A stretch of DNA of 64,000 nucleotides from Sulfurimicrobium sp963779055 (GCA_963779055.1 CAVZWN010000005.1:248001-312000), one strand, 5' to 3'; positions 1-9,292 are shown, numbered from the stretch's first letter. The notes: generated by a model not told the origin, from the letters alone. Numbers and translations: made by a program.

Positions 1-817
1 CGAGATCAAGCATTGGCGACTTGTCTGCACGCACAGCCTCGATACGCTGCGTCGCGCCTGCCAGTTGCGCCCGCATGGCGGCAAGGCGCGGGTTATGCGC
101 TTGCAGCAGCGGCAGCAGGGCCTCGTACTCCGGCACAGGACGATCATTCCCGGCCAGTACCGGGTCCGCCAGATCAGCGCTCAACTGGCCGGAGCGGTTC
201 ATGGCGGCAGCCAGTTGGGCCCGGGAAACGCGCTGCCGCAACTGGCTGGCATTGCGTTTCATCAGCCAGTCCTGGTAGCTATCCTCGACCTGGGCCTGAT
301 CGGCAGCAGCGATCTGCCCCACCTCAAAACGATGGCGGGCATTGTCCAGATTCACATAGGCGACAGCCATGAACTCGTTGTCGGCAGCGAACTGCATGTC
401 CGCCAGCATGACATCGAAAAAGCGCGTCATGACATCCAGGCGCCGCCGTGAACTGGCATCCAGCAGCATCGCCTCGCGCGCTGCCAGCACAGATTCCGCC
501 GCCTGCCCGGCAAGTGCGGTGCGGCCAAAATCATAAAGGGATTTCCGGGCATTGAGCCGCAGGGAGTTGTCACTTACCGAGTCCGGACCAATACTTGGTT
601 TCGCATGGCGCAGGCCAGCCTCCAGGTTGAGATTCCAGTCGCTGCGCGCTCCCGCCAGATCACGCTCGGCAAGCGCCATGGCACGCTCAGCCTCGGCGAT
701 ACGCAGGTCGGGATGCGCTGCCGCCACGGTGGCCAGCGCCTGCTCCAGCGTCAAAGGCTGGGCCAGCACCGGGCTGAATGCGAACAGCAAGCCGAACGCC
801 AGCAGCGCACGCTTCAT
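1..817 (-). CDS. TolC-family outer membrane protein, partial (C-terminus cut by window edge)
   Basis: The minus-strand frame starting MKRALLAFGLLFAFSPVLA is open from 817 to the window edge, so about 272 codons are seen and the C-terminus is missing. A Sec signal peptide is followed by LTLEQALATVAAAHPDLRIA, the typical start of an outer membrane efflux (OEP) repeat, then long heptad-rich helices. Family knowledge: TolC-like proteins are outer membrane channels for efflux or type I secretion. The start codon overlaps the stop of the upstream thioredoxin gene (ATGA at 814-817), so it is the last visible gene of a five-gene operon. No pump or adaptor gene is in view, so the substrate is unknown. 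Confidence 0.82.
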   Translation of the reverse strand, partial: MKRALLAFGLLFAFSPVLAQPLTLEQALATVAAAHPDLRIAEAERAMALAERDLAGARSDWNLNLEAGLRHAKPSIGPDSVSDNSLRLNARKSLYDFGRTALAGQAAESVLAAREAMLLDASSRRRLDVMTRFFDVMLADMQFAADNEFMAVAYVNLDNARHRFEVGQIAAADQAQVEDSYQDWLMKRNASQLRQRVSRAQLAAAMNRSGQLSADLADPVLAGNDRPVPEYEALLPLLQAHNPRLAAMRAQLAGATQRIEAVRADKSPMLDL

Positions 818-1329
818 TTAACGGCCTGCTGCTTGTATTTGGCGAAAGGCATGGTCTTGTGCGCCCCTTCCACCACATAACGGCCCAGTGCCAGAAACTC
901 CTTGCTGTCCTTGGCTGCGCCGGTAAAGCGGGTCAGCACTTTGCCGGAGAGATCGAAGAACATGAATACCGGCGTGGCACGCACCCGGTGATCGAGCGCA
1001 AACTGTTTTTCAGTCGTCGTCTTGCCGGCAAAATCCGTCAGCGCATTGGCGCCTTCGCTGTCCACGCTGAAAATCAGGAAATGCTGGCGGTAATAATCCT
1101 GCACCTCGGACTGGTTGAGTATGGTCTGTTTCATGCGGTGGCAGAACGGACAATCCTCCATTTCGAACATCAGCAGAATGCCCTGCTTGCCCTCTGCTTT
1201 CGCCGTATCCAGCTCGGCCTTGAAGTCGCCCAGATGCTGATTGAAAAAATGCTGCCCCACATCGCGGCTCGCGGCCCAGGCAGGGGAAATAAACAGGCAA
1301 AAAGCCAGGCCCAGCAGGAAATTTTTCAT
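814..1329 (-). CDS. Periplasmic thioredoxin-fold protein (SoxW-like)
   Basis: 171 residues. An N-terminal signal peptide (to about residue 19, ending AWAAS) is followed by a thioredoxin fold with a CPFC redox motif at about residues 61-64 (FEMEDCPFCHRMKQT) and the cis-Pro segment RATPVFMFF. This matches the SoxW/DsbD-gamma-like thioredoxin_2 proteins, which reduce or keep reduced periplasmic cysteines. The gene lies between a TlpA-like gene and a TolC-like gene with a 4-bp overlap to the latter. The partner is unknown; a role in cytochrome or sulfur-protein maturation is possible but only inferred. Confidence 0.8.
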   Translation of the reverse strand: MKNFLLGLAFCLFISPAWAASRDVGQHFFNQHLGDFKAELDTAKAEGKQGILLMFEMEDCPFCHRMKQTILNQSEVQDYYRQHFLIFSVDSEGANALTDFAGKTTTEKQFALDHRVRATPVFMFFDLSGKVLTRFTGAAKDSKEFLALGRYVVEGAHKTMPFAKYKQQAVK

Positions 1330-1338
1330 GTCATGCTC

Positions 1339-1806
1339 CTATTTTTTGGAGATATAGCCTTCAACAGCCTTGCGTGTAATGGCGCCAACGTTATAGGCAA
1401 CCAGTTTACCCTGGGGGTTGAAGAGATAGGTGGTCGGCAAACCCGAGATCGCTCCCACCTGCGCAGCCGATGCCCTGGTGCCAAGGATGACGGGGTAGGA
1501 AACGAACAACTGATCGGCAAAGTCAGTCACCTGCTGCGCGCTACTGTAATCCATCGCTACCCCAAGCACCACCAGATCCTTATCCTTGTGCTTGTCGTGC
1601 AGGGCGTTCAGGTCGGGGATCTCTTCCAGGCAAGGCGGACACCAGGTTGCCCAGAAGTTCACCAGCACCCACTTGCCTTTATAAGCGGCCAGAGAATGCT
1701 GTTTGCCCTGGGTGTCCTGAAATGTGAAACCGGCCGCACCGGCCAGGCCCGTCAGCACGAACAGCACACAGCCCAGCCATAATTGAATCACCGTCTTATT
1801 TTTCAT
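1339..1806 (-). CDS. TlpA-family thiol:disulfide oxidoreductase
   Basis: 155 residues from the ATG at 1806 (MKNKTVIQL), chosen because it opens directly onto a signal peptide (to about residue 24); a longer upstream frame lacks this. The thioredoxin fold carries WCPPC in the VNFWATWCPPCLEEIPDL block at about residues 48-65 and the cis-Pro loop GLPTTYLF. TlpA/ResA-type proteins reduce disulfides in apocytochrome c or copper-binding partners in the periplasm. The gene overlaps the upstream YqhA-like gene by 11 bp and sits 9 bp before the SoxW-like gene, giving a pair of periplasmic thioredoxins in one operon. Confidence 0.85.
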   Translation of the reverse strand: MKNKTVIQLWLGCVLFVLTGLAGAAGFTFQDTQGKQHSLAAYKGKWVLVNFWATWCPPCLEEIPDLNALHDKHKDKDLVVLGVAMDYSSAQQVTDFADQLFVSYPVILGTRASAAQVGAISGLPTTYLFNPQGKLVAYNVGAITRKAVEGYISKK

Positions 1807-2365
1807 GCACCGCTTCCCCTTGATGCTTCTCGCCGCCGTGCGAATCCGCTGCATGCGTAAGATACAGCGACAAGCCGACCAGGGCCAGGCTACCACCCAG
1901 ATAAAGCAGGTCAAGCGTGGTTTTCATTTCCATCTTGAGCGCGTGCTCGAACAGGGTCACGATCAGGATCATCAGGATCACTTTCGCCAGACGCGCCTTG
2001 AGGTCATCCAGGCTTTCGATCACCAGGATCTTGCTCGAAGCCTTGCTGCCATGCGCCTCGTCGATGTCGCTGATGAACAGTTCATACATGCCGAGGGAAA
2101 AAATCAGCATCACCGTGGCCAGCAGATAGCCATCCACCACCTCGACGATATGGGTAATGGTGTCATCGTGCAAAGTCTTGCGCGCCTCGTCCGTCAGGCT
2201 GGGGTCGGCATAGTGAAAAATATGCACGATCAGGTAAAACACATCCACGGTCGCCATGTAAAAAATGGCAAATCCTGCCGCCAGACTGGCCACCACGGCA
2301 AGCAGGACGACATAGCGGCTGCGCCACAGGGCACCTTCAAAAATTCTTTCCATCAGATTCATCAT
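1796..2365 (-). CDS. YqhA-family (UPF0114) inner membrane protein
   Basis: 189 residues. MERIFEGALWRSRYVVLLAVV followed by transmembrane segments near residues 15-40, 70-95, 125-145 and 150-170 resembles the UPF0114/YqhA family, including the conserved block LFISDID after the second helix pair. The C-terminus is His-rich (THAADSHGGEKHQGEAVHEK). The function of the family is not established. It overlaps both neighbours by a few bases, so translation is probably coupled within the operon. Confidence 0.75.
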   Translation of the reverse strand: MMNLMERIFEGALWRSRYVVLLAVVASLAAGFAIFYMATVDVFYLIVHIFHYADPSLTDEARKTLHDDTITHIVEVVDGYLLATVMLIFSLGMYELFISDIDEAHGSKASSKILVIESLDDLKARLAKVILMILIVTLFEHALKMEMKTTLDLLYLGGSLALVGLSLYLTHAADSHGGEKHQGEAVHEK

Positions 2366-2760
2366 TTTGTTGCTTCACCCAACCAGATATTCAATATAGA
2401 AGATGGTAAAAATCGCGCCATCAGGGAAACGGCAGAGACGCCGATCAGCGCCGCTGCCCACAGGGCAAAAAAAGGCGCACCGGCGTAGCTGTGCAGTACA
2501 ATTTCCAGCGCTGCCAGGCCAGCACCCAGCAAGACCGAGAACATACGCCATATGGCGGGAAAAGAGCTTACCCGCAAGCGTGCCAGCAAGCCCAGCAAAA
2601 GCACGGCACATAAGGCAAACCCCCCGCCATAACTGACTTGCATTGCAGCCAGCGACAACAGACCACGGGTCATACTCCAGTGATGCCAAACAAACAGCAA
2701 CACCAGCACCATCAGCAACAAACTGAGCCATTTCGCCCAGGAACGCGGCATTTCAGGCAT
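2362..2760 (-). CDS. Small polytopic membrane protein, unknown function
   Basis: 132 residues with about four hydrophobic helices (near residues 10-27, 35-60, 70-92, 95-120) and no motif I recognise. It is the first gene of the minus-strand operon and ends in a 4-bp overlap with the YqhA-like gene. It is probably an inner membrane protein; nothing more can be claimed. Confidence 0.6.
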   Translation of the reverse strand: MPEMPRSWAKWLSLLLMVLVLLFVWHHWSMTRGLLSLAAMQVSYGGGFALCAVLLLGLLARLRVSSFPAIWRMFSVLLGAGLAALEIVLHSYAGAPFFALWAAALIGVSAVSLMARFLPSSILNIWLGEATK

Positions 2761-2852
2761 TTTACCTCGCTTAATGTTTTACAAACCGGGCAATTGTTTC
2801 TAGAATCAAGAATAAACATAATAATTCAGGCAGGACAGGAGACGCGCAATTC

Positions 2853-4463
2853 ATGACCATCAAACTATCCACACCCGGGCTGGAACAGAATTTAATCGTA
2901 GAAACCCGCCCCAAGCAAGTTGCGGAATGGCTGGCCACACTTCCCCTGACCAACCTGAGCGATTCTTCGCGCTCTGTCCTGGATGCGCTGAGCGCCCTGA
3001 ATCGCAGCAAGGTTCCAGAAGATACGCGGCTCAAGCTGCTTGAGCTCTACCGCACTACGATCGTCAGTCTGGCGTCAGCACTGGAAGCACAATTTTCCGG
3101 CCAGCCCCTGCCGCTCCCTGAAAAATCCAGGATCATTGCCAGCCAGGCGCGCCAGTTGCAAACTGAACTGGCTTATGGCTACAAAATCATTTTGCTCGAC
3201 CTCGCCAACCGCAAATTAAGCTTTGGCAGCAACAAGCAGCTGCCGCTGATAGTCGAGCGCGCGATCGGCAGCCTGAGCAGAATGCTGGTAGTCTGCTACC
3301 AGACTTATGCGCCCACTCCTGCCGGGGTATGGGCCGAGATGCACGTGCTGTTCACCTACGCTGTGGAACAGGGCATACAGGATGAACCTGTTGCCGACCA
3401 GGGGCGCCAGAGCAGCGTCAACCTGGCCTACAAACAGGCTTTGCTGCTTGCGCTGCTCGATCCCTACCGGCTGATGCAGGGCGAAGTCAACAAGGTGCTG
3501 GAGTATCTCAACCTGCTCGGCGGGCACGCCCATCTGCAGCCGCTGATGCAGACCAGCAACCCGTCCGGCTTCTTCCTGGTGCGCCTCGACAGCGACAAAC
3601 CTCCGCGCGCGCTGGCGCATGACACTACGGTCACGGATGCGCGCACCGACATCCTGCTCAACACCATTGAGCTGGCGCGGCTGCTGCATCAGCAAATTAG
3701 CCACCTGGAAACGGGTGCGGATGCAAAAACGCTGCAACTGCCTTTTGCTGCCAAGGACTTCGGCTATCCCAACCTGCTGCGGCGCATGCTCAAGCACTGG
3801 GGTATCGCACCCAAGCGTTTGTTCAACCGTGTCCAGCATGATGCAAAAATGGAGATCTGCGCCGGTATCCGCTCCATCCACCATTTCCTCAGCGGGGATC
3901 TCAGCGGTGGCGTGGTTGGCAGCGCCGACGAAACGAGCGAACACGAAACCACGGAAATCACGCTGGAACTCGCAAATTCACCGCTGGACAAAGCCAGTCA
4001 CCAGACTTACGTCTCCAGAAACTGGCTGATCATTAACGAAAGCGCTGGCGGACTGGCGCTTGCCAAGGATCCAAAAACCGATGTCCAGGTACGGGTAGGA
4101 GAAATTATCGGGCTCCGGCCCGAAGATAGTGAGGGCTGGAACATCGGCGTGGTGCGCTGGGTCAGCAGCGAAAATCCCAACCACCTGCAACTAGGCGCCC
4201 AGATGATCGCACCCACAGCCACCCCGGTCATGTTGCGTCCGCTGATCACCAGTAGCGGAACGCCTTTCCAGCCCGCGCTGCTGCTCCCGGAAATTCCTGC
4301 ACTGAAGCAACCCGCGACACTGGTCTGCCTGCGCGGGGGTTTTATACCCCAGCGCGAATTTCTTCTGGACCAGGACGGCATCCCTCAGAATGTGCGCGCA
4401 TCAAAGCTTCTGGAACAGACCGCCACTTTCGACCTGTTCGAATTCACCCCTGCCCAGGTGTAG
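2853..4463 (+). CDS. Large cytoplasmic protein with C-terminal PilZ-like domain
   Basis: 536 residues, no signal peptide or membrane segment. The long N-terminal two thirds is helical (repeated LLxL patterns). The last ~150 residues (from about 385, SRNWLIINESAGGLALA through VGEIIGLRPEDSEGWNIGVVRWV) have the strand pattern of a PilZ fold, and the family is common in betaproteobacteria as a c-di-GMP-associated protein. The RxxxR signature of a classical PilZ is not clear to me, so nucleotide binding is uncertain. It is convergent with and overlaps the yihY-like gene by 20 bp. Confidence 0.6.
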   Translation: MTIKLSTPGLEQNLIVETRPKQVAEWLATLPLTNLSDSSRSVLDALSALNRSKVPEDTRLKLLELYRTTIVSLASALEAQFSGQPLPLPEKSRIIASQARQLQTELAYGYKIILLDLANRKLSFGSNKQLPLIVERAIGSLSRMLVVCYQTYAPTPAGVWAEMHVLFTYAVEQGIQDEPVADQGRQSSVNLAYKQALLLALLDPYRLMQGEVNKVLEYLNLLGGHAHLQPLMQTSNPSGFFLVRLDSDKPPRALAHDTTVTDARTDILLNTIELARLLHQQISHLETGADAKTLQLPFAAKDFGYPNLLRRMLKHWGIAPKRLFNRVQHDAKMEICAGIRSIHHFLSGDLSGGVVGSADETSEHETTEITLELANSPLDKASHQTYVSRNWLIINESAGGLALAKDPKTDVQVRVGEIIGLRPEDSEGWNIGVVRWVSSENPNHLQLGAQMIAPTATPVMLRPLITSSGTPFQPALLLPEIPALKQPATLVCLRGGFIPQREFLLDQDGIPQNVRASKLLEQTATFDLFEFTPAQV

Positions 4464-5661
4464 CACACAGATCTTCCAGCGAGCCTGACAAGGCCATTCC
4501 CAGGCTGGATGAGGCTCGCTCACTCAATGCAGCAAGATTCGCATCACTGTCAGCGGGTAGATCTTCACCCGGCTTGAATACAAAACGATGGAAAACCTCC
4601 AGTAATGCAATATCACCCGGATGTGCCGAGAGCAGCCAGCGCTGCCCTCCGGTGCGCGCCACCCAGTGCGCATCGAGCAACTGGAGCAGGATATCTTCCA
4701 GTTCCTCCAGCGGCACATGGGTTTCATGCTGCAAGGCAGTGAGGGCCAGTACCTCGCCACGGCGCTGTGCCCGGCATAAGGACTGCAACACACACAGAGC
4801 ATCGAAATAGCGCCGCCCGGCAGTCCGCTCAACACGCCACATGCCTCCACGCCAGTAAGGCAGGGAAGCCGCCACCACCGCTCCGCTCACCACCACCAGC
4901 CAGGAGAGATAAATCCATAACAGGAAAACCGGCAGACTGGCAAAAGCGCCATACACCAGGGTGTAGCCGGAAAAATGCAGGATATAGGCAGCAAACCCCT
5001 TGCTCATCAGCCCCAGTCCCAGACCAGCCGTCACGCCCCCTATCAGGGCATGGCGGAAAGGCACATGGCGATTAGGTACGGCGAAATAAAGCAGGGCAAA
5101 CGCCAGCGAGGTAATCAGGAGCGGTACGATCTTCAGAACGACAACACCCAGTTCCGGAATGAACGCCACGTAACCGAGCGAATAGCTCACCAGATAAGAG
5201 GTCAGCGAAAGGCTGGCCCCAAGCAGGATGGGGCCCAGTGTCAACACCGCCCAGTAGGTCAGCACACGCTGTAGCAGCCGGCGCCGTGTACTGACGCGCC
5301 AGATCAGGTTGAACGCATGTTCGATGGTCTGCATCAGGATCAGGGCCGTCACAGCGAGGGCGGCGATCCCCGCGGCGGTCAGGCGCGCCGCCTTCTCGGA
5401 AAACTGCTGCATGTAAACCGTGATGATCTTGCCCGCGACCTCCGGCACCATATTGGTGAGCAGAAATATCTTGAGCTGTGTCATCAGTCCGGAAAAAACC
5501 GGAAATGCCGAAATCACGGTGAAAGCGATCACCATCAGCGGCACCAGCGACAGCAGCGTGGTGTAGGTCAGGCTGGAGGCGATCTGGACGCAGCGGTCTT
5601 CATCGAAGCGCCGCGCCAGAAAGCGTATGAAACCGAGGAATTCGCGAATTGGCCGGGACAT
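4444..5661 (-). CDS. YihY/BrkB-family inner membrane protein
   Basis: 405 residues from ATG 5661 (MSRPIREFLGFIRFLARRF). A longer upstream frame exists but it would cover the promoter region of wrbA and has no family similarity. The RFDEDRCVQIASSLTYTTLLSLVPL block and about six transmembrane helices up to about residue 280 are characteristic of the YihY/virulence factor BrkB family. The C-terminal ~110 residues look like a winged-helix domain (EVLALTALQHETHVPLEELEDILLQLLDA), as in many proteobacterial members. The old name 'RNase BN' for this family is now known to be wrong. It is divergent from wrbA. Confidence 0.85.
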   Translation of the reverse strand: MSRPIREFLGFIRFLARRFDEDRCVQIASSLTYTTLLSLVPLMVIAFTVISAFPVFSGLMTQLKIFLLTNMVPEVAGKIITVYMQQFSEKAARLTAAGIAALAVTALILMQTIEHAFNLIWRVSTRRRLLQRVLTYWAVLTLGPILLGASLSLTSYLVSYSLGYVAFIPELGVVVLKIVPLLITSLAFALLYFAVPNRHVPFRHALIGGVTAGLGLGLMSKGFAAYILHFSGYTLVYGAFASLPVFLLWIYLSWLVVVSGAVVAASLPYWRGGMWRVERTAGRRYFDALCVLQSLCRAQRRGEVLALTALQHETHVPLEELEDILLQLLDAHWVARTGGQRWLLSAHPGDIALLEVFHRFVFKPGEDLPADSDANLAALSERASSSLGMALSGSLEDLCATPGQG

Positions 5662-5723
5662 GGGAAAACACAAAAAGTAAGTCAACGTATAATAGGCAAA
5701 TTCAACCCTCTTGAGAATGCGCA

Positions 5724-6317
5724 ATGAATGAAATTCTGGTGCTGTATTACAGCCTGCATGGCTCGGTAAAGGAAATGGCGCAGCTGATCGCACGCGGTGT
5801 GGAGCAGGTGCCTGGCGCAACGGCGCGTATTCGCACCGTCCCGCGCGTATCCACCACATGCGAAGCAGTGGAAGACAGCATTCCGGATTCCGGTGCGCCC
5901 TATGTCGAACTGAAAGACCTGGAAGAATGCATCGGGCTGGCGCTGGGCAGCCCCACCCGCTTCGGCAACATGGCGGCGCCGATGAAATATTTCTGGGACA
6001 GCACCACCCCGCTGTGGCTCAAAGGCGCCCTGATCGGCAAGCCCGCCGCGCTGTTTACTTCCACTGCCAGCATGCATGGGGGACAGGAAACCACGCTGTT
6101 TTCGATGATGATTCCGCTGCTGCATCATGGCATGCTGATCACCGGCCTGCCCTACTCCAACCCCGAACTGACTACCACCACCGCCGGCGGCACACCTTAT
6201 GGCGCGAGCCACGTTGCCGGCACGGACGGCAACAAACCTTTCACCGAGGAGGAACGCAAACTGTGCCTCGCCCTCGGCAAGCGGCTGGCGGAAACGGCAC
6301 TTAAACTGGCCGCATGA
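5724..6317 (+). CDS. wrbA: NAD(P)H:quinone oxidoreductase, WrbA family flavoprotein
   Basis: 197 residues. The flavodoxin-like start ILVLYYSLHGSVKEMA holds the FMN phosphate loop. GSPTRFGNMAAPMKYFWD at about residues 75-92 and STASMHGGQETT at about 113-124 are conserved WrbA blocks that bind FMN. The family reduces quinones by two electrons, avoiding semiquinone formation. It begins a compact run wrbA-DUF2069-acyP; the stop overlaps the next start (ATGA at 6314-6317). Confidence 0.9.
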   Translation: MNEILVLYYSLHGSVKEMAQLIARGVEQVPGATARIRTVPRVSTTCEAVEDSIPDSGAPYVELKDLEECIGLALGSPTRFGNMAAPMKYFWDSTTPLWLKGALIGKPAALFTSTASMHGGQETTLFSMMIPLLHHGMLITGLPYSNPELTTTTAGGTPYGASHVAGTDGNKPFTEEERKLCLALGKRLAETALKLAA

Positions 6318-6661
6318 AAAATACGCTCCACTACACCGCCATCACCAGCCTGATTGCACTGATCATGCTGTGCCTGCTCTGGGAAGCCTGGCTTGCGCCG
6401 GTGCGCCCGGGCGGCTCTCTGCTGGTCATCAAGGCGCTGCCCCTGCTGTTTCCCCTGTTCGGCATCCTGCGCGGCAAGCTGTACACCTACCAGTGGTCAT
6501 CCATGCTGATCCTGCTGTACCTGAGCGAAGGTGCGGTGCGCGCATGGTCGGATCACGGCCTGAGCGCGGCACTGGGGCTCATTGAAGCCATTCTCAGCGT
6601 CATTTTTTATTTCAGTGTGATTTTTTATGTCCGGGTCAGCGCACGTCAGCAAGCTGCTTAG
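6314..6661 (+). CDS. DUF2069 membrane protein
   Basis: 115 residues with about four transmembrane helices. The pattern WEAWLAPVRPGGSLLVIKALPLLFPLFG then GKLYTYQWSSMLILLYLSEG is the DUF2069 signature, a small inner membrane protein commonly found next to wrbA in proteobacteria. Function unknown. It overlaps wrbA by 4 bp and acyP by 35 bp. Confidence 0.85.
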   Translation: MKNTLHYTAITSLIALIMLCLLWEAWLAPVRPGGSLLVIKALPLLFPLFGILRGKLYTYQWSSMLILLYLSEGAVRAWSDHGLSAALGLIEAILSVIFYFSVIFYVRVSARQQAA

Positions 6662-6914
6662 AATTTATGGACGTGTACAAGGCGTCTATTTCCGCGAGTC
6701 CATGTGCCAGAAAGCGGCCCAGCTGGGCATCACCGGCTGGGTGCGCAACCGTCGCGACGGCACGGTGGAAGCCGTGATACAGGGCACAGAAGAGGCGGTG
6801 CAGCACATGCTGGAGTGGGCGCGAAAGGGACCAAAAACAGCCAGCGTTACGGATATGAAAGTGACGAAAGGAAGCGGCAGCCACGCCGAATTTGAGCGGC
6901 TGGATACGGCCTAA
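6627..6914 (+). CDS. acyP: Acylphosphatase
   Basis: 95 residues. LLRIYGRVQGVYFRESMCQKA holds the acylphosphatase signature with the phosphate-binding loop and catalytic Arg (about residue 23), followed by GITGWVRNRRDGTVEAVIQG with the catalytic Asn (about residue 41). It hydrolyses acyl phosphates in the cytosol. The ATG lies inside the end of the DUF2069 gene; no later in-frame start would keep the first strand. The 3' end overlaps the convergent TRIC-type gene by 4 bp. Confidence 0.9.
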   Translation: MSGSAHVSKLLRIYGRVQGVYFRESMCQKAAQLGITGWVRNRRDGTVEAVIQGTEEAVQHMLEWARKGPKTASVTDMKVTKGSGSHAEFERLDTA

Positions 6915-7528
6915 TGCGTGTGACGCTCGTCGCCGAACACCGGCAGCGACATGTGCCAATAAATGGCGGCGAGGCGCACCCCCAGCACGCTCACCATGGG
7001 CAGCGGGATGAGCAGACTTTGTGGAGCGCCAAGATGCGCCAGGATGACAAACATCACCCCACCGACAAGACAGGCCGTGGCGTAGATTTCCCGGCGCAGC
7101 ACCAGTGGAATCTGGGCGCACAGCATGTCGCGCATCATGCCGCCTGCAACGCCGGTCATGGCACCCATGATCACGACGACAATATAGGGCGCCCCAAGAT
7201 CAAAGGCTTTGCTGGCACCGATGATAGTAAACACCGCCAGGCCCAGTGCGTCGGCCACTAGAAAAACCGCTGGGGGGATGCGACTGACATGGGTAGCGGC
7301 GTAAAAAGTCACTAGCGCTGCCAGCCCGGCCACGTAGAGGTATAGTGGATCGTGCACCCAGAATACCGGATTGGCATTGAGAATCACATCGCGCAAAGTG
7401 CCCCCGCCGAGCGCCGAGACCATGGCGACCACTACCACGCCGAACAGGTCCATACGCTTGCCGCCGGCGCTAAGCACGCCAGCGGTAGCAAACACCGCGG
7501 TGCCAATCAGGTCGAGCTGGTAAATCAA
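6911..7528 (-). CDS. Trimeric intracellular cation (TRIC/UPF0126, YicG-like) channel protein
   Basis: 205 residues with a proposed TTG start at 7528 (LIYQLDLIGTAVFATAGVLSA). The in-frame ATG further up (7588) lies deep inside leuA and adds residues with no family similarity; an AGGTG motif stands about 10 bases before the TTG. Two inverted repeats of three helices each carry the family glycine-rich motif (ALGGGTLRDVILN and GVAGGMMRDMLC). Bacterial members conduct cations across the inner membrane. It starts 8 bp after leuA and is probably cotranscribed. Confidence 0.82.
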   Translation of the reverse strand: MIYQLDLIGTAVFATAGVLSAGGKRMDLFGVVVVAMVSALGGGTLRDVILNANPVFWVHDPLYLYVAGLAALVTFYAATHVSRIPPAVFLVADALGLAVFTIIGASKAFDLGAPYIVVVIMGAMTGVAGGMMRDMLCAQIPLVLRREIYATACLVGGVMFVILAHLGAPQSLLIPLPMVSVLGVRLAAIYWHMSLPVFGDERHTH

Positions 7529-7535
7529 GAGGTCA

Positions 7536-9071
7536 TCACACCTGCGGGTGCGCCCGCTCCAGCTTGCTATGCAGCTTGTTGAGCGCATGCAGGTAGGATT
7601 TGGCCGAGGCGATCACGATATCGGTATCCGAGCCCTGGCCATTGACGATGCGCCCGCCCTTGGACAGTCGCACCGTAACCTCGCCCTGCGCATCGGTGCC
7701 GCTGGTGATGTTGTTCACCGAATACAGCTGCAACTCGGCACCGCTATTGATGATCGAATCGATCGCCTTGAAGGCAGCGTCCACCGGGCCGCCACCATCG
7801 GCTTCGGCTGGCTGTTCAACACCGTTGACAGCAACCACTACCGAGGCATGGGGCGTTTCGCCGGTTTCGGAACACACTTTCAGGGACACCAGCTTGAAGT
7901 GTTCCTGCTCCAGTACCGCAGCTTCATCGCTTACCAGGGCGTGCAGATCCTCGTCGAAGATTTCGTGCTTCTTGTCGGCCAGTTCCTTGAAACGGGCAAA
8001 CGCGCTGTTGAGCGCCTCCTCCGAATCCAGCTCAATGCCCAACTCGGCCAGGCGCGTCTTGAAGGCGTTGCGGCCGGAGTGCTTGCCCATCACCATCTTG
8101 TTGGCGCTCCAGCCAACATCCTCGGCGCGCATGATTTCATAGGTTTCGCGGTGCTTGAGCACGCCATCCTGATGAATGCCGGATTCATGCGCAAAAGCAT
8201 TGGCACCGACGATGGCCTTGTTGGGCTGTACCACGAAACCCGTCACGGAAGACACCAGGCGGCTGGCCGGTACAATCTGGGTGGTATCGATCTGGGTATC
8301 GCAATTAAAAACGTCCTGGCGCGTGCGCACCGCCATCACGATCTCTTCCAGTGAGGCATTGCCCGCACGTTCGCCCAAGCCATTAATGGTGCACTCCACC
8401 TGACGCGCCCCGCTGAGCACCGCCGAGAGGGAATTAGCCACGGCGAGGCCGAGGTCGTTGTGGCAATGCACCGAGAAAATGGCCTTGTCCGAATTGGGAA
8501 TGCGCTCGCGCAGTCTGGCAATCAAGGCGCCAAACTGGTGCGGCATGTTGTAGCCCACGGTATCGGGAATATTGAGCGTGCCAGCACCCGCGTCGATCAC
8601 CGCTTCGAGCACACGGCACAGAAAATCGGGATCGGAACGCCCTGCGTCCTCGGGCGAAAATTCGACGTTGTCGGTCCATTTGCGCGCCCATTTCACCGCC
8701 TTGACCGCCTGCTCGACCACTTGGTCAGGGCTCATGCGCAGCTTCTTCTCCATATGAATGGGCGAGGTCGCGATAAAGGTATGGATACGGCCTGAATTGG
8801 CGCCTTTCAGGGCCTCGCCGGCGCGGTCGATATCGCGCTCCAGTGCGCGTGCCAAACCACACACCGTGCTGTCCTTGATGACATCAGCTACGGCTTTGAC
8901 CGACTCGAAGTCGCCGTTGGAAGCGGCCGGAAACCCGGCTTCGATAATGTCCACCCGCATGCGCTCCAGCTGCCGCGCAATGCGCACTTTTTCTTCGCGC
9001 GTCATGGACGCGCCGGGGCTCTGCTCACCATCGCGCAAGGTGGTGTCGAATATGATCAATTTGTCTTTCAT
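7536..9071 (-). CDS. leuA: 2-isopropylmalate synthase
   Basis: 511 residues from ATG 9071 (MKDKLIIFDTTLRDGEQ); a Met four residues upstream is less typical. The first step of leucine synthesis condenses acetyl-CoA with 2-oxoisovalerate. The N-terminal TIM barrel shows DTTLRDGEQSPGASM, the metal-binding HCHNDLGLAVANSL and GLGERAGNASLEE. The C-terminal third (from about 390) is the LeuA regulatory domain for leucine feedback, ending in SDTDIVIASAKSYLHALNKL. Full length for the family. It is followed at 8 bp by the TRIC-type gene. Confidence 0.96.
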   Translation of the reverse strand: MKDKLIIFDTTLRDGEQSPGASMTREEKVRIARQLERMRVDIIEAGFPAASNGDFESVKAVADVIKDSTVCGLARALERDIDRAGEALKGANSGRIHTFIATSPIHMEKKLRMSPDQVVEQAVKAVKWARKWTDNVEFSPEDAGRSDPDFLCRVLEAVIDAGAGTLNIPDTVGYNMPHQFGALIARLRERIPNSDKAIFSVHCHNDLGLAVANSLSAVLSGARQVECTINGLGERAGNASLEEIVMAVRTRQDVFNCDTQIDTTQIVPASRLVSSVTGFVVQPNKAIVGANAFAHESGIHQDGVLKHRETYEIMRAEDVGWSANKMVMGKHSGRNAFKTRLAELGIELDSEEALNSAFARFKELADKKHEIFDEDLHALVSDEAAVLEQEHFKLVSLKVCSETGETPHASVVVAVNGVEQPAEADGGGPVDAAFKAIDSIINSGAELQLYSVNNITSGTDAQGEVTVRLSKGGRIVNGQGSDTDIVIASAKSYLHALNKLHSKLERAHPQV

Positions 9072-9292
9072 GACAGACTCCAATAGAAATCTATAAATCG
9101 TCAGCCGGAAACGGCAGCGTTTCAGGCCTGCATTGTATAACTTAACGAGAAGGGTGGGATGTGATTAGCGCGCGAAGCGCAGCAGCAGCACCAGACCACT
9201 GGCGGCTGTAAGCAGGAATTTTGCTTGGATGTGCGTAAAAAAGCTCATGGACAAAAATATAAAGGGTTTCGCGCAATCATGCAAGCGGGTGT
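9072..9292. other. Intergenic region upstream of leuA
   Basis: About 220 bases between leuA and dnr, both on the minus strand. On the minus strand a TTGGAGTCTGTC ribosome-binding stretch precedes leuA, and a weak -10-like TTATACAAT lies at about 9133-9141. I see no leader peptide, attenuator or FNR-type dyad that I can support, and no clear terminator for leuA-independent transcripts. Confidence 0.4.

Noticed and set aside
5682..6212. A minus-strand frame opposite wrbA
   Set aside because: Antisense shadow with no signal or motif; wrbA carries clear flavodoxin-fold signatures.
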